Assembly: GCA_030637515.1 (NCBI GenBank)
Contig: DAOWGM010000121.1
Span: 1-33,326 of the forward strand
From: Bacteroidales bacterium
GTDB lineage: Bacteria > Bacteroidota > Bacteroidia > Bacteroidales > UBA12077
Length of the DNA stretch: 33,326 nucleotides
Direction of reading: 5' to 3'
The notes under the pieces are model-generated. The model was not told the origin of the DNA. It saw nothing but the letters and a program-made list of their open reading frames with translations, and searched no databases. Below, one piece after another: positions 17,049 through 25,287 of this stretch. The number at the start of each line of letters is the position of its first letter. Position 1 is the stretch's first letter. A program made the translations under genes and the position numbers.

Positions 17049-19022
17049 TTATTTAACAGGTAAAGAAACATAGAATGTAGTTCCTTTTTTTAGCTTAGAA
17101 CCAACCCATATTTTGCCATCTAATATCTGTACAAACTCATTTACAATAGTTAGCCCAAGTCCGGTTCCTCCAACTTTAATATTGATATTTTCTTCTGCAT
17201 TTCTGAAAGCAGAAAAGATAACATCAATTTTTTCTTGTGAGATTCCAATTCCGGTATCTTTAACAAAGATTATTATGTTTGAGTTTTCAATATTATATCC
17301 TAATTGAATAGAGCCTTTTTTTGTAAATAATATGGCGTTTTTAATTAAGTGCTGAATAATTTTTGTTACGATCGTTTTATCAGAATAAATTTCAACAATA
17401 TCATTCTTTTTAAGCTCAAGTTTTACGTCTTTCTTATTCTTATAAATAACATTGTCTTCGGTTTTGCTAAATATGGTTTCAAGTACCTTAGAAAGTTCGA
17501 ATTTTGTTTTTGTAAGCTTGTATTGATTTGTTGAAAGATGAGCAATATCAACTAAATTTTCGATTGTTGAAATTAAATCATCACTATTTTTATGAATAAG
17601 ATCATTAATCTGTGCAGATTCTTCATCGGATATACTTTTAGAAACAATCATATCAGAAAATCCTAAAATGCCATTTAATGGAGTTCTTATCTCATGCGAA
17701 ATGGTTTGCAAAAAACGACTCTTTAATTTGTCTGATTCTTCGGCTTTTTCTTTCGATTTTTGATGCTCTTTATTTAATTTTTTAAACTTGAAAAGATAAA
17801 TTAAGATGACTATTGCACCCACGAGACCCAATATTGAAATTATATTTTGCAGTAGATTTATTGTTTCTTGTTTTCTCAACTCAAGCTCAATAAGTTCGCT
17901 TTCCTTTTGTTGGTATATAAGTTTCTGTTCTAATGCTTTAGCTTTATTTATCTTTTCAATATTGTACATTTTATTATGAACCGTAAAAAACAGATCGTGA
18001 TAATAATAGGCTTTATCAAAATCATTCTTTTTTGCATAAAGCTTTGAAAGAGACAAATAAGCATCTTTAAGTATTAAATTGGCACTATGCAAAGTACCTA
18101 TTTCGATACATCGGTTTAAATAAATAATTGCAGAATCAATATTGTTATTCTTACTATGTATCTCACTATATCCGAAATAAGTTTTAGAAAGACCTATTGG
18201 GTTGTTTGATCTTATATTATTTGCTTTTGCCTTTTTTAAATAATAATAGGTTTGACTCTCATTATTTAACTTTAGATAAATGTCGGCTATTATATTGCAT
18301 GAATTTCCAAAACTAGCGTAAAGCTCATGTTTTTCTTCAAGTTCTGCTCCTTTTTTTAAAAATTCAAGAGCTTCATTTAGTTTAAATTGATCGTAAAATA
18401 ATTTCCCGATATTAGCATAAACCACACCAGCATATGCTTCATTATCTTTTAACAGAGCCAGTTCGGCCGATTTCGTAAAATTCTCAAAAGCCAGATCATA
18501 CTCCATTAATCCCAAATAACTTAAAGCCAGTTGGTTGTATATCTGATAGGCGTCTTTTGTAATTTGATTGCTTTCAACGAGCGATTTTAAGGTCAGACTT
18601 TTTTCAAGAGCAGAACTAAGGTCTCCGGTAATTCTGTTCAAACTAGCTGAATACCATAAGAATTCGGAATATAGATTTATATCCCGAAATTTATTTTCTA
18701 AACCTTCATTGTAGTATCGTTCTGCGCTATCGGAGTTATTTCTGATATGGTAAATTCTTGCAATTTGAAAATAAGCCCAGTTAATTCCATTCTGATATTT
18801 ATATTCTTTAGCTTGTTTCAAAGTTTGTTTTGCTAATATCAGAATGCTGTCGTTTTTATAAGTCTTATTTTGCTTTATAATTTCTATAGCACTATCTATT
18901 TTATGAATTTGATTCTTTGAAACGAACTGTTCTGCATTATCGCTAATTGATTTTAAATTTAGCGGAAAAATAAATATCAAAATTAAGATAAAAACAAAAA
19001 GTTTACTTTGGAGTTTTCTCAT
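17049..19022 (-). CDS. TPR-containing sensor histidine kinase
   Basis: I chose the ATG at 19022, which puts a hydrophobic signal segment directly at the N-terminus (MRKLQSKLFVFILILIFIF); a longer frame starts at 19070. Residues about 40-365 are TPR-like repeats (for example AYQIYNQLALSYLGLMEYD, AYAGVVYANIGKLFYDQ), predicted to be periplasmic. They are followed by a coiled coil and a membrane helix near 400-425. The cytoplasmic part has HisKA with His443 in TISHEIRTPLNGILGFSD and HATPase_c with KNAILFTKKG, DTGIGI and GGTGLGLTI. No receiver or DNA-binding domain is attached, so the partner is elsewhere. TPR-HK proteins of this type are common in Bacteroidota; the signal is unknown. Confidence 0.88.
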   Translation of the reverse strand: MRKLQSKLFVFILILIFIFPLNLKSISDNAEQFVSKNQIHKIDSAIEIIKQNKTYKNDSILILAKQTLKQAKEYKYQNGINWAYFQIARIYHIRNNSDSAERYYNEGLENKFRDINLYSEFLWYSASLNRITGDLSSALEKSLTLKSLVESNQITKDAYQIYNQLALSYLGLMEYDLAFENFTKSAELALLKDNEAYAGVVYANIGKLFYDQFKLNEALEFLKKGAELEEKHELYASFGNSCNIIADIYLKLNNESQTYYYLKKAKANNIRSNNPIGLSKTYFGYSEIHSKNNNIDSAIIYLNRCIEIGTLHSANLILKDAYLSLSKLYAKKNDFDKAYYYHDLFFTVHNKMYNIEKINKAKALEQKLIYQQKESELIELELRKQETINLLQNIISILGLVGAIVILIYLFKFKKLNKEHQKSKEKAEESDKLKSRFLQTISHEIRTPLNGILGFSDMIVSKSISDEESAQINDLIHKNSDDLISTIENLVDIAHLSTNQYKLTKTKFELSKVLETIFSKTEDNVIYKNKKDVKLELKKNDIVEIYSDKTIVTKIIQHLIKNAILFTKKGSIQLGYNIENSNIIIFVKDTGIGISQEKIDVIFSAFRNAEENINIKVGGTGLGLTIVNEFVQILDGKIWVGSKLKKGTTFYVSLPVK

Positions 19023-19136
19023 ATCAATACTAAAAGTCCTGAAATTTAAGGATTGTATTGCAATTAACAAAAAACATGAATATATTTTTTTTCTTTAACG
19101 AAATGATTTCATTTGCATAAGATTTAAACGTAAAAT

Positions 19137-21005
19137 ATGATTAGTTATTTGCAGGTAGAGAATTTAAAGAAATCTTTTGGCGATTTAGTTCTTTTTGAGG
19201 GAATTACATTCGGTATTGATAAGGATCAGAAGGTTGCTTTAGTGGCTAAAAACGGAACAGGAAAAACATCCTTATTTAATATTATTGCTGGATTAGATAG
19301 TCAGGATACAGGAAAAATAACCTTTCGCAGGGATATAAAGATTGGCTTTTTGGAACAAAATCCACCTTTAAATTTAAATAATACGATTATTGATGAAGTT
19401 TTTCATTCATCAGAAGATATAAAAAATGCAATTTTAGAATATAATACTGCTATTGAAACTGATAATAAAGATTTGCTTGCTGATTCGATGGAGAAAATGG
19501 ATCATTTGCAAGCCTGGGATTATGAAGTTAAGGTAAAGCAGATACTTACCAAATTGAAGATAGATAAATACGATCAGCAGATTTCAACCTTATCGGGAGG
19601 CGAAAGAAAACGAGTTGCACTGGCAACGGTATTAATTGAAGAACCCGATTTGTTATTGCTCGATGAGCCTACCAACCATCTTGATTTGGATATGATTGAA
19701 TGGTTAGAGAACTATCTGAAAAATACCAGATCAACCTTGTTAATGGTTACACACGATCGTTATTTCTTAGATCGAGTTTGTAATGAGATTATCGAGATGG
19801 ATAACTCGAAGATTTATCAGTATAAAGGAAATTACACATATTTTGTACAAAAGCGCGAAGAAAGACTAAATAATGAAGAGGCGCTTGTTGAAAAAGCGAA
19901 AAATACACTTCGTAAAGAAGAAGATTGGATGCGCCGAATGCCAAAAGCACGAACAACCAAAGCAAAATACAGGATCGATAATTATTATCAGTTAAAAGAT
20001 GTAGCTGGAGGAGGACGAACAGAAGAGGAAATGCGCATAAGCGTTCAGTCGTCGCGAATGGGAAAAAAGATTATTGAGGTCAAAAATTTGGCTAAAAAAT
20101 TTGACGATTTAACCATTCTGAATGACTTTAGTTACAATTTTACGAAAGGTGAGAAGATTGGAATTGTTGGTGATAACGGAACAGGAAAATCGACTTTTCT
20201 GAATTTGATTACAGGAATTATTCCAGCCGATTCGGGAACAGCAGATGTTGGACAAACCGTTGTTTTCGGATACTATAAACAGGAAGGTATAAAGTATAAA
20301 GAAGATCAGCGTGTTATTGATATAGTGCAGGAAATAGCCGAAGTTGTAACTTTAGGCAATGGCAGGCAAATGGGAGTGAAGGAGTTCCTTAATTTTTTCC
20401 TTTTTCCGTTTGATATGCATTATACACCGATTTCGAAACTAAGTGGTGGCGAAAAACGTCGATTGTACTTGGTTACGGTTTTAATGCGTAAACCTAATTT
20501 TCTGATTTTAGATGAGCCTACAAACGATCTGGATATAATGACATTAGCTGTTCTGGAAGAATACCTTTCCACGTTCGATGGCTGTGTTATAGTGGTTTCT
20601 CACGACAGGTTTTTTATGGATCAGGTGGTTGATCATTTATTTGTATTTAGAGGAAATGGTGTTGTTAAGGATTTTCCAGGAAGTTACACACACTACCGCC
20701 AGTGGCTTACAAAGATTGAAAAAGCAGAAAAAAAGGAATCGATATCGGTAAAAAAAGAAAAATCACAGGATAAAAAAACAGACTTACCAAAAACAAAACT
20801 CTCGTATAAAGAACAAAAAGAGTACGAGCAGCTGGATCAAGAAATTGCCGATTTGGAAAGCGAAAAAGAAATACTTGAACAGGAGATTGGCGAAGGAAAT
20901 TTAAGCAGTGATGATATAATTGAAAAATCGCACCGTATTGGCGAAATCATAAAACTACTTGACGAAAAATCGGATCGCTGGCTCGAGCTCGGAGAATTCG
21001 TATAA
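19137..21005 (+). CDS. ABC-F family ATPase, Uup-like
   Basis: The 622-residue protein has two ABC domains and no membrane segment. Domain 1 has Walker A KNGTGKTS (38-45), the signature LSGGERKRVA (from 152) and DEPTNHLD. Domain 2 has DNGTGKST, LSGGEKRRLYL and DEPTNDLD. The linker contains RMPKARTTKAK. The C-terminal coiled coil (about 545-622, LDQEIADLESEKEILEQEI) is typical of Uup-type proteins, which act on ribosomes or branched nucleic acids. It is divergent from the sensor kinase gene. The last 15 codons are repeated 1600 bp downstream. Confidence 0.9.
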   Translation: MISYLQVENLKKSFGDLVLFEGITFGIDKDQKVALVAKNGTGKTSLFNIIAGLDSQDTGKITFRRDIKIGFLEQNPPLNLNNTIIDEVFHSSEDIKNAILEYNTAIETDNKDLLADSMEKMDHLQAWDYEVKVKQILTKLKIDKYDQQISTLSGGERKRVALATVLIEEPDLLLLDEPTNHLDLDMIEWLENYLKNTRSTLLMVTHDRYFLDRVCNEIIEMDNSKIYQYKGNYTYFVQKREERLNNEEALVEKAKNTLRKEEDWMRRMPKARTTKAKYRIDNYYQLKDVAGGGRTEEEMRISVQSSRMGKKIIEVKNLAKKFDDLTILNDFSYNFTKGEKIGIVGDNGTGKSTFLNLITGIIPADSGTADVGQTVVFGYYKQEGIKYKEDQRVIDIVQEIAEVVTLGNGRQMGVKEFLNFFLFPFDMHYTPISKLSGGEKRRLYLVTVLMRKPNFLILDEPTNDLDIMTLAVLEEYLSTFDGCVIVVSHDRFFMDQVVDHLFVFRGNGVVKDFPGSYTHYRQWLTKIEKAEKKESISVKKEKSQDKKTDLPKTKLSYKEQKEYEQLDQEIADLESEKEILEQEIGEGNLSSDDIIEKSHRIGEIIKLLDEKSDRWLELGEFV

Positions 21006-21133
21006 ATTGTTAATGTTCTGAAAAATAAGGATTAATATTTCACATTATAAATTCTTTTTATTTTTCAGTTCAATTTTTATAACTTTATACACTAACATCT
21101 TAATAAAGTGTTTAATCTAAAAAATAGAACAAG

Positions 21134-22426
21134 ATGAAAAAGGTAATGCTTTTAGTTTCAAACATATTTATGTTTTCATTTCTATTTGCACAATCGCCAA
21201 ATTCATTTAATTATCAGGCGATTGTTCGTGATAATAGTGGAGAGTTGATTTCTGAACAATTAATAGGTGTTGAAATTGATATTTTACAAGGTTCAAGTTC
21301 AGGTACTTCTGTGTACTTGGAGACTCATTCAGAAACTTCCAATGATTATGGATTAATTAATCTAAAGATTGGAACTGGTATAACAACTGATGATTTTAAT
21401 TCAATTAATTGGGCAAATGGTCCATATTTTATTCAAATTAGTTTAGATGTTACAGGTGGAGAAACTTATCAGGTAATGGGAACAAGCCAATTATTAAGTG
21501 TGCCATATGCTTTGCATGCAAAATCAGCAGAAAATATTTTAGAATCGGATCCTGTTTACACAGCCTGGAATAAAGATTACAATGATTTAACAAATACACC
21601 AAACATAATAGATAGCGTAAACGCGGTAATAGATACTACAGCACAATTTATAAGAACAGAAGTAGATGGTGATGAAACTAATGAAATTCAGAATCTTTCT
21701 CAAGTTTTAGCTCAAAATAATGATGGCGGTTCTGTACAAATTAAAAACATAGCGGATCCAACAGATGCGCAAGATGTTGCTACAAAAGCATATGTAGAAG
21801 ATATGTTAGTTAAGGGAGGTGTTATTGTTGTTGATGTTGAAAATAATATATATTCTACTTTAAGAATAGGAACTCAGGTTTGGATGTCTGAAAATTTGAA
21901 AACCACACAATACAATGATGGAACTGAGATACCTATTGAAACGGATAATACAATATGGGCAGGATTAACAACTGGTGCGTATTGTTGGCTCAATAATGAC
22001 GAAGCAAATAAAGATGTTTTTGGTGCTTTATACAACTGGTACGCTGTAGATAATGGCAATTTGTGTCCTACAGGGTGGCACGTTCCTTCTGAAGCTGAAT
22101 GGGATATCTTAAGAGATTATTTAGGAGGTCAATATGCTGCCGGAGGCGCACTAAAGGAATCAGGTACAGAACATTGGACTACTCCTAATACGGATGCAAC
22201 AAACAGTAGTGGATTTTCAGCATTGCCAGGATTGATGCGAAGAGATGGCGCCGGAGCATTCTATACCATTGTGGGTATGCACGCATATTTTTGGACTTCA
22301 GATGAGGCGATCAGTAATACAGCAAATGGTGTGCATAAAAGGCTTAACCATAATTCAGCAGAATTATATCCGAAAGACGACTATGGAAAGATTGCTGGGT
22401 TTTCTGTTCGATGTGTCAAGGATTAA
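21134..22426 (+). CDS. Secreted FISUMP-domain protein
   Basis: A 430-residue protein with a signal peptide (MKKVMLLVSNIFMFSFLFAQS). Residues about 20-140 open with FNYQAIVRDNSGELI and are beta-rich, a common N-terminal module in Bacteroidota exported proteins. A DVATKAYVEDML segment near 220 resembles a tail-fibre stalk. Residues about 230-430 are the Fibrobacter succinogenes major paralogous (FISUMP) domain: IGTQVWMSENLKTTQYNDG, GALYNWYAV, LCPTGWHVPSEAEWD and GFSVRCVKD. The role is unknown, though surface or extracellular placement is likely. The gene lies alone between two copies of the ABC-F 3' end and may be a recent insertion. Confidence 0.85.
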   Translation: MKKVMLLVSNIFMFSFLFAQSPNSFNYQAIVRDNSGELISEQLIGVEIDILQGSSSGTSVYLETHSETSNDYGLINLKIGTGITTDDFNSINWANGPYFIQISLDVTGGETYQVMGTSQLLSVPYALHAKSAENILESDPVYTAWNKDYNDLTNTPNIIDSVNAVIDTTAQFIRTEVDGDETNEIQNLSQVLAQNNDGGSVQIKNIADPTDAQDVATKAYVEDMLVKGGVIVVDVENNIYSTLRIGTQVWMSENLKTTQYNDGTEIPIETDNTIWAGLTTGAYCWLNNDEANKDVFGALYNWYAVDNGNLCPTGWHVPSEAEWDILRDYLGGQYAAGGALKESGTEHWTTPNTDATNSSGFSALPGLMRRDGAGAFYTIVGMHAYFWTSDEAISNTANGVHKRLNHNSAELYPKDDYGKIAGFSVRCVKD

Positions 22427-22560
22427 TTGATAGAAGATTTGAAAAAATAGGCTGCAAACTATTTCCTGCAATAAACTAAATGCAGATTTTTGCACAACGA
22501 TTATTATACAGTTACGCTAATTTTCTTGGTTAGCTTACTAAGTTTTATGTAAATTTACTT

Positions 22561-22605
22561 GACGAAAAATCGGATCGCTGGCTCGAACTGGGTGAATTTA
22601 TTTAA
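22561..22605 (+). pseudogene. Detached copy of the ABC-F gene 3' end
   Basis: These 45 bases encode DEKSDRWLELGEFI and a stop, the same as codons 608-622 of the ABC-F gene (20961-21005) apart from a final Ile for Val. The first 26 bases are identical. The remaining differences are all at third codon positions except the last codon (GTA to ATT). No start or upstream homology follows, so it is a remnant and not a gene. The copies are exactly 1600 bp apart and bracket the FISUMP gene. Confidence 0.85.
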
Positions 22606-22612
22606 GTTAGTT

Positions 22613-22770
22613 CAAAGTTCAAGGTTCAAAGTTTAAAGTCCGCCTGACGGACAGCCAGATTCAAGGTTCCAATTTCTAAACTCCAAGTAGTACTGTATTC
22701 TTCCATCTTCCTTCTGTCTTCTGTGTCCTGAATTCTGTTTTCTGTGTTATGAATCCTGAATCCCACTTTA
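22613..22770. repeat. Low-complexity intergenic repeat tract
   Basis: The 450-bp gap between the FISUMP gene and the antitoxin gene holds the ABC-F fragment, then tandem TTCAAAGTTCAAGG-type words (22613-22640). After these come a small GC-rich palindromic patch (GTCCGCCTGACGGAC, 22639-22653) and a T/C-rich run of TTCTG and TCCTGAAT words to about 22770. There is no ORF or RNA gene. Similar tracts are common between Bacteroidota genes, so it may be a recombination-prone junction. Confidence 0.6.
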
Positions 22771-22787
22771 TATTTTCGTAAGGTTTT

Positions 22788-22855
22788 ATCTTAATTTACA
22801 ATTGTAAGATATTAGAACATTCATTTGTTTTAATTTAAAACATTTTGTATTTTTG
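22788..22855 (+). promoter_or_regulatory. Promoter and operator of the toxin-antitoxin operon
   Basis: TTTG (22824-22827), then 20 bases, then TATTTTTG (22848-22855) is a full match to the Bacteroidota -33/-7 promoter TTTG-N19/20-TAnnTTTG. The transcript should start near 22862, before the ATG at 22876. Just upstream, ATCTTA (22788-22793) and TAAGAT (22805-22810) form an inverted repeat around the palindrome ACAATTGT. This is a plausible operator for the HTH antitoxin. Confidence 0.7.
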
Positions 22856-22875
22856 TATTGAAAATACTTAAATCT

Positions 22876-23673
22876 ATGGAAAAGTTAACTCAGAAAGAAA
22901 TAGGAAGACGAATTTCTGAAATAAGAAAAAGTAAGGGCTATTCTCAAGACAATTTAGCAAAAATGTTAAATGTTAGTCGTCCATCACTAACCCAAATTGA
23001 GTTAGGAAAGAGAAATCTGACTGTATTAGAATTAAATGAGATTACAACTATATTATCTATTTCGATTGACAAGTTATTGTCAAATAATTTTAATTTAATG
23101 GAGCAAGTTATTGAGCAAGAGATTGTTGATGAAGTTCAAGAGCTTAGGATTTCTGTACCTGAATTAAAAGTCAATAAGTTCAAAGATATTTTATTATATA
23201 TACTGGAAAGATGTGCTGGAAAGCCAAATGTAGGAGAAACTCTTTTGTATAAATTGCTTTATTTCTCAGATTTTAATTACTACGAATTGTACGAAGAGCA
23301 TTTGAGTGGTGCAGAATATAGAAAATTACCATATGGTCCGGTTCCGCAAAAATTAGATACTATCATTAATCAAATGATTACTAAAAAGAAATTAAAGAGA
23401 TTAAAGGTTGATTATCATGGATATCCACAAACAAGATATATTCCATTAGCAAAACCCAATTTGACAAGCTTAAGTGCCAGTGAAAAAGATGTTATTGATA
23501 GGGTAATAGATCAGTTTTCAGATTGGTCGGCAACTGCTATAAGTGATTATTCTCATAAAGATATGCCATGGTTAGCTTCAAAAGAGGGTGAAGCTATTGA
23601 TTATGAATTAGCTTTTTATAGAGAAGCTCCATACTCAGTAAGAAATTATGATGAAAATGAAGATGCTCTATGA
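22876..23673 (+). CDS. HTH-Panacea (DUF4065) antitoxin
   Basis: With the ATG at 22876 (preferred over a TTG at 22858 because of the promoter position) the protein has 265 residues. Residues 1-65 are an XRE-type helix-turn-helix (RRISEIRKSKGYSQDNLAKMLNVSRPSLTQIE). Residues about 95-225 carry the Panacea/SocA-like pattern: LLYKLLYFSDF, YRKLPYGPVPQKLD, LSASEKDVIDRVIDQFSDWSA and MPWLASKEGEAI. Panacea domains are known as promiscuous antitoxin domains that neutralise unrelated toxins. The HTH likely represses its own operon. The stop overlaps the next start as ATGA, which is tight coupling to the toxin. Confidence 0.85.
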   Translation: MEKLTQKEIGRRISEIRKSKGYSQDNLAKMLNVSRPSLTQIELGKRNLTVLELNEITTILSISIDKLLSNNFNLMEQVIEQEIVDEVQELRISVPELKVNKFKDILLYILERCAGKPNVGETLLYKLLYFSDFNYYELYEEHLSGAEYRKLPYGPVPQKLDTIINQMITKKKLKRLKVDYHGYPQTRYIPLAKPNLTSLSASEKDVIDRVIDQFSDWSATAISDYSHKDMPWLASKEGEAIDYELAFYREAPYSVRNYDENEDAL

Positions 23674-24014
23674 TATTTGAAGAACTTAAAGAATTTATAA
23701 AAGATTTAAATAAACTTTCAAAAAAACATAGATCAATTTCAGAAGATATTGAAGTTGTTAAAAAAGTTTTAGCCATTCTACCTGATGAGAGACCTCCATT
23801 TAGTTATCGAATTGATGGTTTAGGAATTGAAACGTGTATTATAAAAGAAAAGAAAATAGCTTCTAAAAGTTTTAAGGGAAAAGGAGTTAATTCAGGTTTT
23901 AGAATTATTTATGCTCATTTTGAAAATGAAGATAAGATAGTATTAATTGAAGTTTATCATAAATCAACAAAAGAAATAGAAGATAAACAGCGTATTCTTA
24001 ACAATTTCAAATAA
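23670..24014 (+). CDS. RelE/ParE-superfamily-like toxin
   Basis: The 114-residue basic protein starts in an ATGA overlap with the antitoxin gene. Its layout of two N-terminal helices (FEELKEFIKDLNKLSKKHRSISED) followed by beta strands with GFRIIYAHFENEDKIVLIEVYHKSTKE fits RelE/HigB-type toxins. The strand GFRIIYAH and the terminal IVLIEVYHKS are the usual core. Such proteins cut mRNA on the ribosome; here that is inferred from fold-like pattern and neighbour. It ends 44 bp before the recombinase start, so the recombinase may share its transcript. Confidence 0.72.
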   Translation: MIFEELKEFIKDLNKLSKKHRSISEDIEVVKKVLAILPDERPPFSYRIDGLGIETCIIKEKKIASKSFKGKGVNSGFRIIYAHFENEDKIVLIEVYHKSTKEIEDKQRILNNFK

Positions 24015-24058
24015 TAGCGTTTAAATGAGAAAAGTAGAAATAATTTAATGCCTTGTTA

Positions 24059-25153
24059 ATGAGAACAATTCTAACCGAACGCGTTATACATAAAAATGAA
24101 AAGCGCATAAAGATTATTTTTGATTTTGATGCTGAAATAATGAGCTTTCTTGAAAATGTTAAAGGAACATTGTGGAGTTCATCAATGAGCTGTTGGCACA
24201 TTCCATTTACAAATACGTATGTAGAAGATTTAGAAAAAGTTTTTATGGATTGTGCACAAATTGTTGATCGTAGCAGCACAAGACGTCGTACAGCAAATCA
24301 CGATTTAGGTGTTGAACATAACGAAGCATTAAAGAAATATTATCGATTTTTAATGAACAGAAGGTATAGTGATCAAACAATAAAGAATTATGTAAAGCCC
24401 ATCCGTAACTTTCTCGAATTTTATTACGATAAGAATATAGAATTACTTACCAATGAGGATATTCAGTATTATAATTACGAACGTTTAATAAAACGACGAG
24501 TATCTTATGTTTTACAAAATCAATTCGTTACTTCGTTAAGTTTGTTTTTGAAAACAGTTTCAGAAAGTAAAATTGATATGGATAAAGTTGAAAGAGCAAA
24601 AAGATCAAGAAAACTTCCTACTGTTTTTTCAAAATCTGAAATTGAACGAATTATAAACAGTACACAAAATCAGAAACATAAAACGATGTTACTTTTAGTT
24701 TATGCTTGTGGATTGCGCAGGGGAGAAGTTGGTAATTTGCGCATACAGGATATAAACGCAGAACGAAAAGTTATATTGATTCGGAAAGCTAAGGGAAATA
24801 AAGATCGCTTAGTACCAATATCTGCTAAAACGATCGAAGCATTACGGAGTTATTATAGATTGTTCAAGCCAAAGCGATACATTTTTGAAACAAATTTGGG
24901 AATGGCTTATCCTGGTGAGACTATATATAAAATTTTTAAACGTGCTTTAGAAAAAACAGGGATTAAGAAAAAAGCAGGAATTCATAGCTTACGGCATAGT
25001 TATGCAACACATTTGCTTGAGAACGGCACAGATTTAAGATACATTCAGACTATTTTAGGACACAGGAGTTCAAAAACAACAGAGATATATACACATGTGA
25101 GCACACATAACATAAGTAATATAAATAGCCCTGCTGATGATTTGGATATATAG
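24059..25153 (+). CDS. Tyrosine recombinase of the cassette platform (XerC/D-like, no IntI insertion)
   Basis: The ATG at 24059 gives 364 residues (a TTG lies two codons upstream). Residues 1-75 are an added N-terminal module (WSSSMSCWHIPFTNTYVEDLEKVF). Residues about 80-170 are the SAM-like core-binding domain, and 185-355 the catalytic domain. All catalytic residues are present: R220 (CGLRRGE), K245 (AKGNKDR), H309 and R312 (HSLRHSY), H335 (LGHRS) and Y344 (TEIYTH). From R220 to H309 is 89 residues, close to XerD (96) and shorter than IntI1 (131). The IntI-specific insertion is therefore absent, although the tail SPADDLDI recalls both groups. The gene points at the cassette array, and its stop is about 100 bp before cassette 1, so it is the likely cassette recombinase. 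Confidence 0.88.
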   Translation: MRTILTERVIHKNEKRIKIIFDFDAEIMSFLENVKGTLWSSSMSCWHIPFTNTYVEDLEKVFMDCAQIVDRSSTRRRTANHDLGVEHNEALKKYYRFLMNRRYSDQTIKNYVKPIRNFLEFYYDKNIELLTNEDIQYYNYERLIKRRVSYVLQNQFVTSLSLFLKTVSESKIDMDKVERAKRSRKLPTVFSKSEIERIINSTQNQKHKTMLLLVYACGLRRGEVGNLRIQDINAERKVILIRKAKGNKDRLVPISAKTIEALRSYYRLFKPKRYIFETNLGMAYPGETIYKIFKRALEKTGIKKKAGIHSLRHSYATHLLENGTDLRYIQTILGHRSSKTTEIYTHVSTHNISNINSPADDLDI

Positions 25154-25194
25154 AAAAAATAGTACATTTATATTTTTAACAAAACAGACACAGT

Positions 25195-25263
25195 TTGTAC
25201 GGGTATGCAACCAAATAGGTCAGTTATAAGTACAAATTGTACTGGTATAAACAAGTTATAGGC
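25195..25263 (+). other. Candidate primary attachment site (attI-like)
   Basis: Between the recombinase stop and cassette 1 lie two direct repeats, TTGTACGGGTATGCA (25195-25209) and TTGTACTGGTATAAA (25237-25251). The words GTTATAAG (25223) and GTTATAGG (25255) follow, one after each repeat. GTACAA-A-TTGTAC (25230-25242) is a perfect inverted repeat. GTTA at 25255 matches the crossover tetranucleotide at the end of every attC-like site. It is not a long palindrome, as expected for attI rather than attC. The role is inferred. Confidence 0.6.
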
Positions 25264-25287
25264 AATTAATTCGGAAAACAAACGAAC

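Noticed and set aside
22613-22770. A small RNA gene in the low-complexity tract
   Set aside because: There is no promoter with proper spacing and no stable hairpin with T run; repeated words explain the sequence better.
24059-25153. Annotation as a classical integron integrase IntI
   Set aside because: The distance between catalytic Arg220 and His309 is too short for the IntI-specific insertion, and the extra N-terminal module is not an IntI feature.
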